In this document: positions 1-9,797 of the stretch, piece after piece
Numbering within the stretch: position 1 is the stretch's first letter
Layout of the letters: each line of letters opens with the position of its first letter
Assembly (NCBI RefSeq): GCF_025628985.1
Contig: NZ_JAOTEM010000001.1
Span: 868,001-932,000, forward strand
Source: Chryseobacterium edaphi
GTDB lineage: Bacteria; Bacteroidota; Bacteroidia; Flavobacteriales; Weeksellaceae
Length of the DNA stretch: 64,000 nucleotides
Reading direction: 5' to 3'
Made by a program: the position numbers and the translations under genes
The notes under the pieces: generated by a model
What the model saw: only the letters and a program-made list of their open reading frames with translations
What the model was told of the DNA's origin: nothing
Databases searched by the model: none

Positions 1-508
1 CACAGATTTATTGGATGTTTCCAAAATTGAAAACGGGAAACTTAAGATCAATAAAAAACCTGCTGATCTTGAAAAACTCATTCACAATACTATTGATACT
101 ATTCTTCAGACGCACGATAATCCGAATGTGAAAATCGAACGTCACATCGCTACAATCGATCACCTGATTTCTTTTGATGCAATACGTATCGAGCAGGTTT
201 TAATCAATTTTTTAACCAACGCTATAAAATATTCCCCGGAAAATAATCAGGTTATCGTAACCACTTTTGTAGATGATGACGAGGTTAAAGTAAGCGTCAC
301 AGATTTCGGAATCGGAATTCCTGATTTTAAGCAGGATGCAGTTTTTCGTAAATTTTACCGTGTCGAAGAATCATCTGTACAGTTTCAGGGAATGGGAATC
401 GGTTTGTATATCTGTTCGGAAATCATCAAACAGCATCACGGAACGATCGGTCTTTCCAGTAAAGTAGAAGAAGGCTCTACATTTTATTTCACATTACCAT
501 TAAATTAA
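1..508 (+). CDS. Sensor histidine kinase, C-terminal part (5' truncated by window)
   Basis: The reading frame is open from the first bases (frame of position 2), so the gene begins upstream of the window. What remains is the end of the dimerisation/phosphoacceptor helix (LLDVSKIENGKL) and a complete HATPase_c domain. The N-box is NFLTNAIKYSP, the G1 box is DFGIGIP and the G2 box is GMGIGLYI. It should autophosphorylate a His encoded just outside the window. It ends 4 bases before the hybrid kinase, so the two are probably co-transcribed as part of the signalling island that follows. The sensor domain is not visible, so the stimulus is unknown. Confidence 0.93.
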   Translation, partial: TDLLDVSKIENGKLKINKKPADLEKLIHNTIDTILQTHDNPNVKIERHIATIDHLISFDAIRIEQVLINFLTNAIKYSPENNQVIVTTFVDDDEVKVSVTDFGIGIPDFKQDAVFRKFYRVEESSVQFQGMGIGLYICSEIIKQHHGTIGLSSKVEEGSTFYFTLPLN

Positions 509-512
509 TTTT

Positions 513-3500
513 ATGCCGAAAAAAGTTATAAGAAATCTTCAATTTGGGATTGGATTTTCCTTGTTTATTTTAATTGCGAGTTCGGTCGCATCCTATATGA
601 GCATCCAGAATCAGATGCAGCATCGTGAAAGTGTTTCCAAAAGCAGAAGATCGGTTACCGCTGTGAAGGATGTCCTAATAGCACTTCTAGATGCAGAAAC
701 AGGAAATCGTGGTTATCAGCTTACCGGAAAAGAAAATTTTCTTGAACCTTACAACCGCAGTTTGCAAGCTTACACCGAATCTATCAATAAAGCGAAATCT
801 CTTGATATCACAGAACCTTCTCAGTTGTTCCGACTTAAAGAATTAGAGAAGAATGTTGATGGAAATATCAGAAACCTGAAACTTTTTGTCGAAAACAGGC
901 ACAATGGGATTTCAATGACTCAGCAACAAATTGAAATGAGTAAACTGTACATGGACAAGTGTCGCTCAATTGTACAGGATTTTGTGAAGTTTGAAGAAAC
1001 CGGTCTTGAAAAAAAGAACAAAGATCTTGACAGTTCTTCAAAAACCACTGTTTTATTTATCATATTTTCGTCTTTGGCGGCAATTTTTGTGACCATTTTC
1101 TTCTATGTAAAGTTACGCAATGACCTACTTCGCAGAGACAGACTAGAGAAACAATTGAAAGCAAAAGATCTCGAAATTTCCAGACGTGTGAATGTCATTC
1201 AGCAGGTTGCAAGCAGAGTTTCGAATGGTGATTACAGCCAGAGAATTGCTGATGATTATGACGGCGACTTAGGAGATCTGGTTGATTCACTCAACCATAT
1301 GACGGAATCTCTGAAAATTTCTTTTGATAAAATTAATAAAAGCGACTGGAGACAGAAAGGTCTGGCTTTGTTAAATGAATCTTTAGTAGGAAATAAATCT
1401 GTAAAGCAAGTTACTACCGATTCTCTCAATCAATTAATCGACTATGGAAATTGCATTAACGGTGCCATTTATCTGATGGATGATGGTAAATTAAAGTTGA
1501 GCAGTTCGTTTGGCTTGGAAAATAATATGAAACAAATCTTCGAGTCAGGAGAGGGAATGGTGGGTCAAGTTTTTGTGCAGAAAAAACCAAAAGCATACAA
1601 TGATTTAAATGAAAATGATTTTGCAGTTACTTTTGCAAGCAGCAAGGTGAAAATCAATGCGATTTTGTTGGTTCCTATCATGTCAGACAGACTTACCGTT
1701 GGAGTTTTGGAAGTAAGTTCGAATGAAAATTTTGATCAGGACAGAATCGATTATTTTGTTGAAACTTCAAGAAATATTGCTATTGCTTTGCGTGCTGCAA
1801 AAGGTCGGGAAAAAGAACAGCGTTTGCTGGAAGAAACTCAGGCACAATCGGAAGAACTTCAAGTTCAACATTCTGAACTCGAAAATTTAAATACAGAACT
1901 CGAAGCGCAGACTCAAAAACTTCAGGCTTCAGAAGAAGAACTTAAAGTTCAACAGGAAGAACTGATGCAGACCAATACAGAATTGGAAGAGCGTTCAAAA
2001 TTACTGGAAGAAAAAAATCAGCTGATTGCTGAAAGAAATATTGAAATTCAGAGAAAAGCTGAAGAATTGGCTTTAAGTACTCAATACAAATCTGAATTCC
2101 TGGCGAATATGTCGCATGAATTGCGAACGCCACTGAATTCAATTCTACTTTTATCTCGTTTGATGGCTGAAAATCCTGATGAAAATCTGAATGAAGATCA
2201 GATAGAATCTGCAAAAGTGATTCAAAGTTCGGGAAGCAGTTTGTTGACTTTGATTGACGAAATTTTAGATTTAGCTAAAATAGAATCCGGGAAAATGTCT
2301 CTGGAATATGAAGATGTTGTGATAAATGATGTTGTGAAAGATTTGAAAAATTTAATGAATCCTTTGGTGAAAGAAAAAGGAATTGAATTTAATATCAACA
2401 TCGAAGATGATTTAGCAAAAAGCCTTGAAACAGACCGTTTGCGTTTGGATCAGGTTTTAAGAAATCTCTTGTCTAATGCCTTGAAATTTACAAAAGAAGG
2501 AAGCGTAGAATTAAACATTAAAAAAGATCTTAAAAATAGAGATTTCATCATTTTCTCAGTAAAAGATACGGGAATCGGGATTCCGGAAGATAAGCAGAAA
2601 ATTATTTTTGAAGCATTCCAACAAGCTGATGGATCTACTCAGCGTAAATTTGGAGGAACCGGTTTAGGATTATCTATCAGTCGTGAAATTGCCAAATTAT
2701 TAGGAGGATATTTAGATCTGAAAAGTAAAGTCAATGAAGGAAGTGAGTTTAGTTTGATTATTCCGATGAGTGAAAAACTGAAAGGAATTCAGGCAAATTT
2801 AAATGTAAATTCCGATCAGAATTTGGTAGATGTCATTTTAGAAGACGTTGAAGAAATCAAAAACATTATCGATTACGAGGAAAGTAATGTGACGACAGCT
2901 TTCAATCATTTAGAAATTCCTGAAGATGTCGAAGACGATAGAGATAGCATTTTAAAGGACGATAAAGTGATTTTAATCGTTGAAGACGACACCAATTTTG
3001 CAAAGGCTTTGCTGAAATATGCAAGAATGCAAAACTATAAAGCTGTGGTCGTTGTAAGAGGTGATCAAGCCCTGTCTGCTGCGTTGCAGTACCATCCGAA
3101 TGCAATTTTACTGGATGTGCAGCTTCCTGTAAAAGACGGCTGGAAAGTAATGGATGAGCTGAAATCTAATCCTCAGACAAAACCAATTCCGGTTCACATG
3201 ATGTCGTCACTTCATGTAAAACAGGAAAGTTTGATGAAAGGAGCAATTGATTTCATTAATAAACCCGTTGCGATGGAACAGATGAATGATGTCTTCAAAA
3301 AGATTGAAGATGCCCTGAAAAAATCGCCGCAGAAAGTTTTGATTGTAGAAGAAAATGCCAAACATGCAAATGCACTTTCGTATTTCCTGAGCAATTTTGA
3401 TATTTCATTGTCGGTTGAAGATACCGTAGAAGACAGTGTGAAAGCTTTCAATCAAAACGGAGTAGACTGTGTGATTTTTGATATTGGCGCCAATAGAAGA

Positions 3501-4136
3501 AATGCTTACAAAATTATTGAATCTATTAAAAGCTATGAAGGTTTAGAAAATCTGCCGATCATTATTTTCACAGAACGAAATCTATCGACTTCCGAAGAAC
3601 TGAAAATCAAGCAATATGCTGATTCTATTGTTGTTAAAACTGCACATTCTTATCAGAGGATTTTAGATGAAGTTGGCTTGTTCCTTCATTTGGTAGAAGA
3701 AAAAAACAGTTCGGTTGAAACGATCAGAAACAGAACTTTGGGTTCGTTAACTGAAGTTTTAAGCGGTAAAAAAATTCTTATCACGGATGACGATGTCCGA
3801 AATATTTTCTCCTTAACGAAAGCTTTAGAAAAATATAAAGTGGAAGTTGTATTGGCGATGGACGGCGTTCAGGCTTTAGAACAGATCAAAGAGCATCCGG
3901 ATGTAGACGTTGTTTTAATGGATATGATGATGCCGAATATGGATGGCTACGAAACCATTCAGGAAATCAGAAAAATGCCGAAATTCAGAAGACTTCCTAT
4001 CATTGCAGTTACTGCAAAATCGATGATTGGCGACCGTGATAAATGTATTGAAGCAGGAGCTTCAGATTATATTACAAAACCTGTGGATATTGATCAGTTG
4101 CTGTCTCTGTTGCGTGTTTGGTTGTATGAAAGTTAA
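513..4136 (+). CDS. Hybrid sensor histidine kinase: CHASE3-HAMP-GAF-HisKA-HATPase-REC-REC-REC
   Basis: This is a 1207-aa membrane signalling protein. A TM segment (about 10-30) precedes a CHASE3-like extracellular domain containing LLDAETGNRGYQLTG. A second TM (about 179-200), HAMP (about 215-275), GAF (about 285-428) and a Glu/Gln-rich coiled coil (about 430-525) follow. HisKA has SHELRTPLNS with His535. HATPase_c shows NLLSNALKFT, DTGIGIP and GGTGLGLS. Three receivers follow, with candidate phospho-Asp at 868, 990 and 1137. The middle receiver is divergent, with VEEN in place of an acidic DD pair, so it may be non-phosphorylated. This architecture is common beside CheB/CheR in Bacteroidota and proteobacteria. 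The ligand is unknown. Confidence 0.93.
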   Translation: MPKKVIRNLQFGIGFSLFILIASSVASYMSIQNQMQHRESVSKSRRSVTAVKDVLIALLDAETGNRGYQLTGKENFLEPYNRSLQAYTESINKAKSLDITEPSQLFRLKELEKNVDGNIRNLKLFVENRHNGISMTQQQIEMSKLYMDKCRSIVQDFVKFEETGLEKKNKDLDSSSKTTVLFIIFSSLAAIFVTIFFYVKLRNDLLRRDRLEKQLKAKDLEISRRVNVIQQVASRVSNGDYSQRIADDYDGDLGDLVDSLNHMTESLKISFDKINKSDWRQKGLALLNESLVGNKSVKQVTTDSLNQLIDYGNCINGAIYLMDDGKLKLSSSFGLENNMKQIFESGEGMVGQVFVQKKPKAYNDLNENDFAVTFASSKVKINAILLVPIMSDRLTVGVLEVSSNENFDQDRIDYFVETSRNIAIALRAAKGREKEQRLLEETQAQSEELQVQHSELENLNTELEAQTQKLQASEEELKVQQEELMQTNTELEERSKLLEEKNQLIAERNIEIQRKAEELALSTQYKSEFLANMSHELRTPLNSILLLSRLMAENPDENLNEDQIESAKVIQSSGSSLLTLIDEILDLAKIESGKMSLEYEDVVINDVVKDLKNLMNPLVKEKGIEFNINIEDDLAKSLETDRLRLDQVLRNLLSNALKFTKEGSVELNIKKDLKNRDFIIFSVKDTGIGIPEDKQKIIFEAFQQADGSTQRKFGGTGLGLSISREIAKLLGGYLDLKSKVNEGSEFSLIIPMSEKLKGIQANLNVNSDQNLVDVILEDVEEIKNIIDYEESNVTTAFNHLEIPEDVEDDRDSILKDDKVILIVEDDTNFAKALLKYARMQNYKAVVVVRGDQALSAALQYHPNAILLDVQLPVKDGWKVMDELKSNPQTKPIPVHMMSSLHVKQESLMKGAIDFINKPVAMEQMNDVFKKIEDALKKSPQKVLIVEENAKHANALSYFLSNFDISLSVEDTVEDSVKAFNQNGVDCVIFDIGANRRNAYKIIESIKSYEGLENLPIIIFTERNLSTSEELKIKQYADSIVVKTAHSYQRILDEVGLFLHLVEEKNSSVETIRNRTLGSLTEVLSGKKILITDDDVRNIFSLTKALEKYKVEVVLAMDGVQALEQIKEHPDVDVVLMDMMMPNMDGYETIQEIRKMPKFRRLPIIAVTAKSMIGDRDKCIEAGASDYITKPVDIDQLLSLLRVWLYES

Positions 4137-4151
4137 ATCGCAGATTCTCTT

Positions 4152-4517
4152 ATGAAAAAGAAAATTTTGATTGTGGACGATGATCCACGAAATATATTTG
4201 CTCTTAAATTGACATTAAAAGCCCGCGGTTTTCAGATGGAAACTTCTACAATGGCGCAGGAAGCGATTCAGATTTTAAAAAATGACCCCGAAATCGGAGT
4301 GGTCTTGATGGATATGATGATGCCTGAAATGGATGGTTATGAAGCATTGAGAATTATCCGACAAACATCATCAATACAACATATTCCTGTAATTGCCGTT
4401 ACCGCTCAGGCAATGGAAGAAGACCGTCAGAAATGTCTTGATGCAGGTGCGCAGGATTATGTGAAAAAGCCGATCGATGTTGACAAGTTATTAATTGCTA
4501 TAGAAAAATTGTCATAA
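4152..4517 (+). CDS. Single-domain response regulator
   Basis: This 121-aa protein is only a receiver (CheY-like) domain. The acidic pocket is in LIVDDDPRN, the phospho-acceptor is Asp54 in VLMDMMMPEMDG, the conserved Thr is in AVTAQA and the Lys is in VKKPID. It lacks an output domain and closely resembles the third receiver of the upstream hybrid kinase. It may have arisen by duplication and may act as a phosphate shuttle or sink in the same relay. It starts 15 bases after the kinase, and its stop codon directly abuts the start of cheR. Confidence 0.92.
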   Translation: MKKKILIVDDDPRNIFALKLTLKARGFQMETSTMAQEAIQILKNDPEIGVVLMDMMMPEMDGYEALRIIRQTSSIQHIPVIAVTAQAMEEDRQKCLDAGAQDYVKKPIDVDKLLIAIEKLS

Positions 4518-5348
4518 ATGCTGGAACCGAGTATCGTAAAAGACGAAGAAATTGAATTTCTGATCAAAGATGTGTACGATTTGTACGGATACGATTTTTC
4601 TTTGTACAGCAGAGCGTCTTTCAAACGCAGGGTCAACCGTATTTGTCTGATTGACCGTTTTACCAGTTTTGCAGAATTGCGATACACAATTCTCAATGAT
4701 CCGGATTATCTCAAACATTTTATCGAAGAAATAACGGTAAATGTGACAGAAATGTTCCGTGATCCGCATTTTTTTAAAAAATTAAGAGAAGAAATTTTGC
4801 CTCAGTTAGGAACTTATCCTTTGATCAGAATTTGGGTTGCAGGATGCTCAACTGGGGAAGAGGCATATTCGATGGCAATTTTGTTGAGAGAAGCCAATCT
4901 GTATCATAAGTGTTTGATCTACGGAACAGATATCAATCCTTCGGTTCTGGAGACTGCAAGATCAGGAGTTTTTCCGATGAATCAGATGAAAATATATTCT
5001 GAAAACTATATGCTTTCAGGTGGTAAAAAAGATTTTTCAGATTATTATACAGCAAATTATGATAGTGCAAGATTTGATAAAAGTCTTCAGGAAAAACTGA
5101 TTTTATCGACACACAATTTGGTTTCAGACAGCTCATTCAATAGTTTCCAGCTGATTATCTGCAGAAATGTGATGATTTATTTTGAAAAAGCTTTGCAGGA
5201 AAGGGTTTTCCATCTTTTTGATGCAAGTCTGGAAAATTTAGGGTATTTGGCTTTGGGTTCAAAAGAAACATTGCGTTTTTCCAATTTAGATAAATTTTAT
5301 CATCAGATCGAAGATCAGAAGATCTGGAAAAAAGTTGATCATCAATAA
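4518..5348 (+). CDS. CheR-type protein-glutamate O-methyltransferase
   Basis: This 276-aa protein is an S-adenosylmethionine-dependent methyltransferase of the CheR family. An N-terminal helical domain (SRASFKRRVNRI, then EEITVNVTEMFRDP) precedes the SAM-binding fold, which has WVAGCSTGEEAYS, YGTDINPSVLE and LIICRNVMIYF. The ATG directly follows the stop of the preceding receiver gene. No chemoreceptor, CheA/CheW or flagellar gene is visible. The substrate is therefore more likely a sensor kinase or other signalling protein than a classical MCP (inference). Confidence 0.93.
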   Translation: MLEPSIVKDEEIEFLIKDVYDLYGYDFSLYSRASFKRRVNRICLIDRFTSFAELRYTILNDPDYLKHFIEEITVNVTEMFRDPHFFKKLREEILPQLGTYPLIRIWVAGCSTGEEAYSMAILLREANLYHKCLIYGTDINPSVLETARSGVFPMNQMKIYSENYMLSGGKKDFSDYYTANYDSARFDKSLQEKLILSTHNLVSDSSFNSFQLIICRNVMIYFEKALQERVFHLFDASLENLGYLALGSKETLRFSNLDKFYHQIEDQKIWKKVDHQ

Positions 5349-5355
5349 ATTCAGT

Positions 5356-5940
5356 ATGAAAACACAAATGAACAATACTGAATTAATAGTCATCGGAGGA
5401 TCTGCCGGAAGTCTGCAGGTGATTATGGAAATGATCAAAAATCTTGATGAGGATATGAATTTTCCTATCGTATTGGTTGTTCACAGAAAAGCATATTCAA
5501 CGAGTATTCTGCCTACTTTATTACAGCAATTTACTTCGATGAAAGTGATTGAGATTGAGGATAAAACTGAGATTCAGAGGAATGAAATTTATATTGTTCC
5601 CGCTGATTACCATTTATTATTTGAAAATAAAAATACGGTTTCATTAGACAGTTCAGAAAAGATGAATTACTCACGACCATCGATTGATGTTACCTTCAAA
5701 TCTGCATCTGAAACCTTTGGTGAAAATGTAATAGGAGTTTTACTTTCAGGCGCAAATGCAGACGGAGTGGAAGGTTTAAAGTATATAAAAAAAAACAGAG
5801 GAAAAGTCTGGATTCAAAATCCCGAATCTGCTGAAGTTGATTATATGCCGAGACAGGCAATTGACCAAGTAGATTATGATTTACTAATTGAGCAGAAAGA
5901 TTTGGCAGAAAATATAAACAGGTTAAATAAAAACAAATAA
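5356..5940 (+). CDS. CheB-type methylesterase lacking a receiver domain
   Basis: This is a CheB catalytic domain of about 194 aa. The expected triad is visible: Ser16 in IGGSAGSLQ, His43 in VVHRKAYS and Asp in SGANADGVEG. The N-terminal receiver of classical CheB is absent, so the esterase cannot be controlled by its own phosphorylation. The ATG at 5356 is preferred over an upstream TTG at 5335 that would overlap cheR, because translation from 5356 gives a compact N-terminus leading into the first beta strand. It is expected to reverse the CheR methylation or amidation encoded just upstream. Confidence 0.9.
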   Translation: MKTQMNNTELIVIGGSAGSLQVIMEMIKNLDEDMNFPIVLVVHRKAYSTSILPTLLQQFTSMKVIEIEDKTEIQRNEIYIVPADYHLLFENKNTVSLDSSEKMNYSRPSIDVTFKSASETFGENVIGVLLSGANADGVEGLKYIKKNRGKVWIQNPESAEVDYMPRQAIDQVDYDLLIEQKDLAENINRLNKNK

Positions 5941-5963
5941 TTTTAAATTAAACAAATAAAGAT

Positions 5964-6329
5964 ATGGACAGAAAGAAAATTTTAATATTCGATGACGACA
6001 AGGTTATTCTTGAAGTGATCAGTATTATTTTTGAAGAAGGTGGTTACGATGTCGAGATTTCCGAAACATCGCATGACATTATACAGAAAGTTTCGCAGTT
6101 TCAGCCGGATGTCATTCTGATGGACAATTGGATCCCGAATATTGGTGGAGTAGAAGCAACAAAACTTCTGAAAAGCCACGATGATTACAAGCATATTCCT
6201 GTGATTTATGTAACCGCAAATAATGATATTGTAGCTCTTGCCAAAAGTGCACAAGCGGATGATTTTGTGGCAAAACCTTTTAATTTGGAAGATCTTGAAG
6301 AAAAGGTAGCGAAACACATTAAGAATTAA
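5964..6329 (+). CDS. Single-domain response regulator
   Basis: This 121-aa receiver-only protein has the acidic cluster LIFDDDKVI, phospho-Asp in VILMDNWIPNIGG, a Thr in YVTANND and a Lys in FVAKPFNLED. It is the last gene of the signalling island and is followed by a hairpin and T-run. The NWIPNIGG segment departs from the usual MPxMDG loop. It may relay phosphate from one of the two kinases upstream; no output domain or DNA-binding partner is adjacent. Confidence 0.9.
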   Translation: MDRKKILIFDDDKVILEVISIIFEEGGYDVEISETSHDIIQKVSQFQPDVILMDNWIPNIGGVEATKLLKSHDDYKHIPVIYVTANNDIVALAKSAQADDFVAKPFNLEDLEEKVAKHIKN

Positions 6330-6350
6330 CTTAATTTTTTTTAAGATATT

Positions 6351-6383
6351 AAATTTCTCATTTTAAAGTGAGGAATTTTTTTA
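6351..6383 (+). terminator. Rho-independent terminator-like hairpin after the signalling island
   Basis: AAATTTCTCA and TGAGGAATTT form a 10-bp stem with one imperfect pair around a TTTTAAAG-like loop, followed by a run of T. It lies 22 bases after the last receiver gene. Confidence 0.55.
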
Positions 6384-6516
6384 TGAACAAGATTTCACAC
6401 AGACAAAGACAATTTAAACTTCAATTATCCGTTTATTCACTTTTAAGTCCACTTAATTAAAGCTTATCTTTAGGCTTTAAATTTTTTAAAAACTATTTTC
6501 TAATAAACATTGAAGA

Positions 6517-8847
6517 ATGCAAGCAATCTATTGTAGAATTTTTGCCACAATCGGACTTTCGGTTTTCAGCATTACGGCTTTTGCTCAGGAACGGAAAACG
6601 ATCAGCGGAACGGTAAGAGACGGAAGGAACGGAGAACTCGTTATCGGAGCTACTATAAAAGTAGAAGAAGATCCTACCATCAATATCACAGCAAATGAAT
6701 ATGGTTTTTATTCACTGTCTCTGCCGCAGGGAAATTATACAATTGCTGTTGCTTACGGAGGGTATCAAAACTACAGACAGACTGTGCAGCTTGATCAGAA
6801 TGTGAAGTTAGATTTGATTTTGAGTCAGGAAAAAGAAAAAACTTCAGAGATTGAAGAAGTGATCATTTCGGCAGTTAAGAAAGATAAAAACCTAACCTCT
6901 GCTCAAATGGGAACTGAAACTTTGAGTATCAAAAGCATAGAAAAATTGCCTGTTTTGTTTGGTGAAAAAGATGTTTTGAAGACGATTCAGCTTTTACCCG
7001 GAATCAAAAGTAATGGTGAAGGTAGCAGCGGATTCAGTGTGAGAGGTGGCGCAACTGATCAGAATTTAATTTTATTGGATGAAGCTCCGGTTTATAATGC
7101 GTCGCATTTATTAGGATTCTTCAGCACATTCAACAGTGACGCACTGAAAGATGCAAGTATTATCAAAGGAAACAGTCCGGCTCAGTATGGCGGTCGACTT
7201 TCCTCGGTGATGGATGTGAAAATGAAGGATGGAAACAACAAAGATTACAATGTCAACGGAGGAATTGGTTTGATCAGCAGTCGATTGAGTGTGGAAGGAC
7301 CGATTCAGAAAGAAAAATCTTCATTCATCGTTTCCGGGAGAAGAACGTATGCCGATGTTTTTTTGAAAGCTACCGATGATTTTAAAGACAGTAAGCTTTA
7401 TTTTTATGATTTAAATTTAAAGGCCAATTATCAGCTCAATGAAAATAATCGTTTGTATGTTTCGGGGTATTTTGGTAGGGATGTTTTGGGATTAGGAAAT
7501 ACATTTTCGACAGATTGGGGAAATACCACGGCAACTGTACGATGGAACAGCATTATCAACAGTAAATTATTTTCAAATACTTCATTCATTTACAGCAATT
7601 ACGATTATAAGGTCAGTCTTTCGAGCAATGACAATACTTTTGGTTTAAATTCTAAAATTCAGGATTGGAATCTGAAACAGGATTTCAGCTGGTTTGCAGG
7701 GAATAAACATTCGGTTCGTTTTGGTTTGCAGTCGATCTATCACACGATTACTCCAAGCAGCGCATCAGGAACAAGTGTGAGTAGTTTTCCAAGGAATTCC
7801 AGATATTCCTGGGAAAATGCACTGTACGTCAATGATGATTTTAAAGCGACAGAAAACCTTACTGTCAATTATGGTTTAAGATTATCGATGTTCAGCGTTT
7901 TAGGTGGAGACACTTTTAATACTTATGACAACGGAGTTTTGACCGGCAGTCAATTTTTAGAAAAAGGAAAATTCGGAAAAACATATGTCAATCTCGAGCC
8001 GAGAATTACTGCTAACTACAGAATCAATGAAGTAAGCAGCATCAAAGGCGGTTACGCCAGAAATACTCAGAATCTACATTTACTCAGCAACAGCAGCAGC
8101 GGAAATCCTACCGATCAATGGATTGGAAGCAGTTATACTGTAAAACCTGAAATCGCAGATCAGATCAGTGCAGGTTACAGCAGAAACTTTAACAATAATA
8201 ATTATGAAATCAATGCAGAAGTTTATTATAAATCTATGCAGAATCAGATTGATTTTAAAAACGGTGCAGAAATTACTTTCGATGCCGCCGCAGATGTTGA
8301 AGGAGAATTATTGTTTGGAAAAGGACGAGCTTATGGTTTGGAGTTAATTGCCAAAAAGAAAAGTGGAAAACTGACAGGCTGGATTTCTTACACACTATCA
8401 AAAACCGAAAGAAAAATAACTGGAATCAACGACAATAATTGGTACAACGCTCGACAAGATAAAACGCACGATTTATCTTTAGTTGCAACCTATGAATTGA
8501 ATCCGAAATGGACTTTCTCAGGATTGTTTGTCTATAGTACAGGAAATGCAGTAACATTCCCGACAGGAAAATATGAGTTGCAAAACCAGACGATTTTTCA
8601 GTATAGCAACAGAAACGCCGACAGAATGCCTGCTTATCACAGAATGGATCTGAGCGCAACATACGAGCCAAATAAAAACAAACGCTGGAAGAGCTCATGG
8701 ACATTCGGAATTTATAATGTTTACGGGAGAGAAAATGCATACACTATTGCATTTGAAGACAATCCTGATAAGCCTGGAACGACTCGTGCCGTACAGACTT
8801 CACTCTTCAAATTTGTTCCGAATATTACTTATAATTTTAAATTTTAA
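6517..8847 (+). CDS. TonB-dependent outer membrane receptor with N-terminal carboxypeptidase-regulatory-like domain
   Basis: This 776-aa protein begins with a signal peptide ending near TAFA-QERK. A CarboxypepD_reg-like beta-sandwich (about 27-110) follows, from ISGTVRDGRNGELVIGATI. The plug domain (about 140-230) contains KTIQLLPGIKSNGEG and GFSVRGG. A long beta-barrel ends in aromatic YNFKF, as expected for BAM-mediated insertion. Pairing with the DUF4249 lipoprotein 4 bases downstream is typical for Bacteroidota TonB uptake systems. The substrate cannot be told from the sequence; no glycoside hydrolase or SusD is adjacent. Confidence 0.93.
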   Translation: MQAIYCRIFATIGLSVFSITAFAQERKTISGTVRDGRNGELVIGATIKVEEDPTINITANEYGFYSLSLPQGNYTIAVAYGGYQNYRQTVQLDQNVKLDLILSQEKEKTSEIEEVIISAVKKDKNLTSAQMGTETLSIKSIEKLPVLFGEKDVLKTIQLLPGIKSNGEGSSGFSVRGGATDQNLILLDEAPVYNASHLLGFFSTFNSDALKDASIIKGNSPAQYGGRLSSVMDVKMKDGNNKDYNVNGGIGLISSRLSVEGPIQKEKSSFIVSGRRTYADVFLKATDDFKDSKLYFYDLNLKANYQLNENNRLYVSGYFGRDVLGLGNTFSTDWGNTTATVRWNSIINSKLFSNTSFIYSNYDYKVSLSSNDNTFGLNSKIQDWNLKQDFSWFAGNKHSVRFGLQSIYHTITPSSASGTSVSSFPRNSRYSWENALYVNDDFKATENLTVNYGLRLSMFSVLGGDTFNTYDNGVLTGSQFLEKGKFGKTYVNLEPRITANYRINEVSSIKGGYARNTQNLHLLSNSSSGNPTDQWIGSSYTVKPEIADQISAGYSRNFNNNNYEINAEVYYKSMQNQIDFKNGAEITFDAAADVEGELLFGKGRAYGLELIAKKKSGKLTGWISYTLSKTERKITGINDNNWYNARQDKTHDLSLVATYELNPKWTFSGLFVYSTGNAVTFPTGKYELQNQTIFQYSNRNADRMPAYHRMDLSATYEPNKNKRWKSSWTFGIYNVYGRENAYTIAFEDNPDKPGTTRAVQTSLFKFVPNITYNFKF

Positions 8848-8851
8848 TACA

Positions 8852-9658
8852 ATGAAGAATTTATTTTTAATTATAATCTCTCTTTTTTTGTTCACGGGTT
8901 GTGAAAAAGAAATCGATCTCGATTTAGATGATCAAAGCGGAAATATTGTCATCGAAGCCAATGTTACAGATCAGGTGGGACCATATTATGTAAAGATTAC
9001 AAAATCAGTTGCTTTTACCGCAGACAATGTGTATCCTGTAATAAAAGATGCTACAGTTGTATTAAGCGATAATACAGGACAAACCGAAACTTTAACATAT
9101 ATCGGAGAAGGTTTCTACGAAACTAAAACTTTTTCAGCTGTTCCTGGTAGAACATATACTTTGAAAGTTTCAGCAGAAGGTAAAGTATATACAGCACAAA
9201 GCAAAATGCCGGAACCTGTTTTGCTTGAAGATTTAGAGCAGGATTCTTTTTTGGTGGCCGGTGAAATGTCATATACGCTTCTTCCTGTGTTTACAGATCC
9301 TCCTGCATTGGGAAACAGGTATCTCTTTAATTATTATGTCAATAATTCCGGTAAAATTTTTGAAGCATTTTCTGATAATGTGAACAACGGAATGGCCAAT
9401 CAAAGACCTTTATTTTTACCAAACGAAGATGATGACGGTGATGGCGAGAAAACCAAGGTAGGAGACACGGTTCATGTAGAAATGCAGTGTATTGATACAA
9501 ATGTTTACACTTATTTTTCTTCGTTGTTGCAGATCATTGACGGTGGTGGTCCTGGTGGAGGAATTACCCCTTCAAATCCGCCAAGCAATATTAGCAATGG
9601 CGCTTTAGGATATTTCTCTGCTCATACAGTAAGTAAAAAAACGTACGTAATTCAATAA
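8852..9658 (+). CDS. DUF4249-type lipoprotein
   Basis: This lipoprotein is about 268 aa. The lipobox is LFLFTGC (Cys about 19), followed by acidic residues (EKEIDLDLDD). An immunoglobulin-like N-terminal part (GNIVIEANVTDQVGPYYVKI, PVIKDATVVLSDN) is typical of DUF4249. The frame extends upstream into the receptor gene, but the ATG at 8852 is chosen because it gives a proper lipoprotein signal and sits 4 bases after the receptor stop. It probably forms a surface or periplasmic partner of the TonB receptor. A Gly/Pro-rich loop (DGGGPGGGITPSNPP) lies near the C-terminus. Confidence 0.87.
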   Translation: MKNLFLIIISLFLFTGCEKEIDLDLDDQSGNIVIEANVTDQVGPYYVKITKSVAFTADNVYPVIKDATVVLSDNTGQTETLTYIGEGFYETKTFSAVPGRTYTLKVSAEGKVYTAQSKMPEPVLLEDLEQDSFLVAGEMSYTLLPVFTDPPALGNRYLFNYYVNNSGKIFEAFSDNVNNGMANQRPLFLPNEDDDGDGEKTKVGDTVHVEMQCIDTNVYTYFSSLLQIIDGGGPGGGITPSNPPSNISNGALGYFSAHTVSKKTYVIQ

Positions 9659-9677
9659 AATTACAGAAATTTATACT

Positions 9678-9711
9678 ATTCCGACAAAAAACTCTTTTGT
9701 CGGAATTTTTC
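9678..9711 (+). terminator. Rho-independent terminator
   Basis: A perfect 12-bp stem (ATTCCGACAAAA / TTTTGTCGGAAT) with a 5-base loop is followed by TTTTT, 19 bases after the DUF4249 gene. Confidence 0.85.
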
Positions 9712-9797
9712 GTTTTAGTTAATTTATTTCGATTATAAATTAGACTTTGCAGGTGTAAGTTTAGATTATGTTAATAAGTTTAGCGTAATGTTTTCAT

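Noticed and set aside
4518..5940. Chemotaxis operon controlling flagellar or gliding motility
   Set aside because: Only CheR and a receiver-less CheB are present. CheA, CheW, receptors and motility genes are absent.
8717..8851. Longer N-terminus for the DUF4249 gene
   Set aside because: The extension overlaps the TonB receptor gene and would bury the lipoprotein signal peptide.
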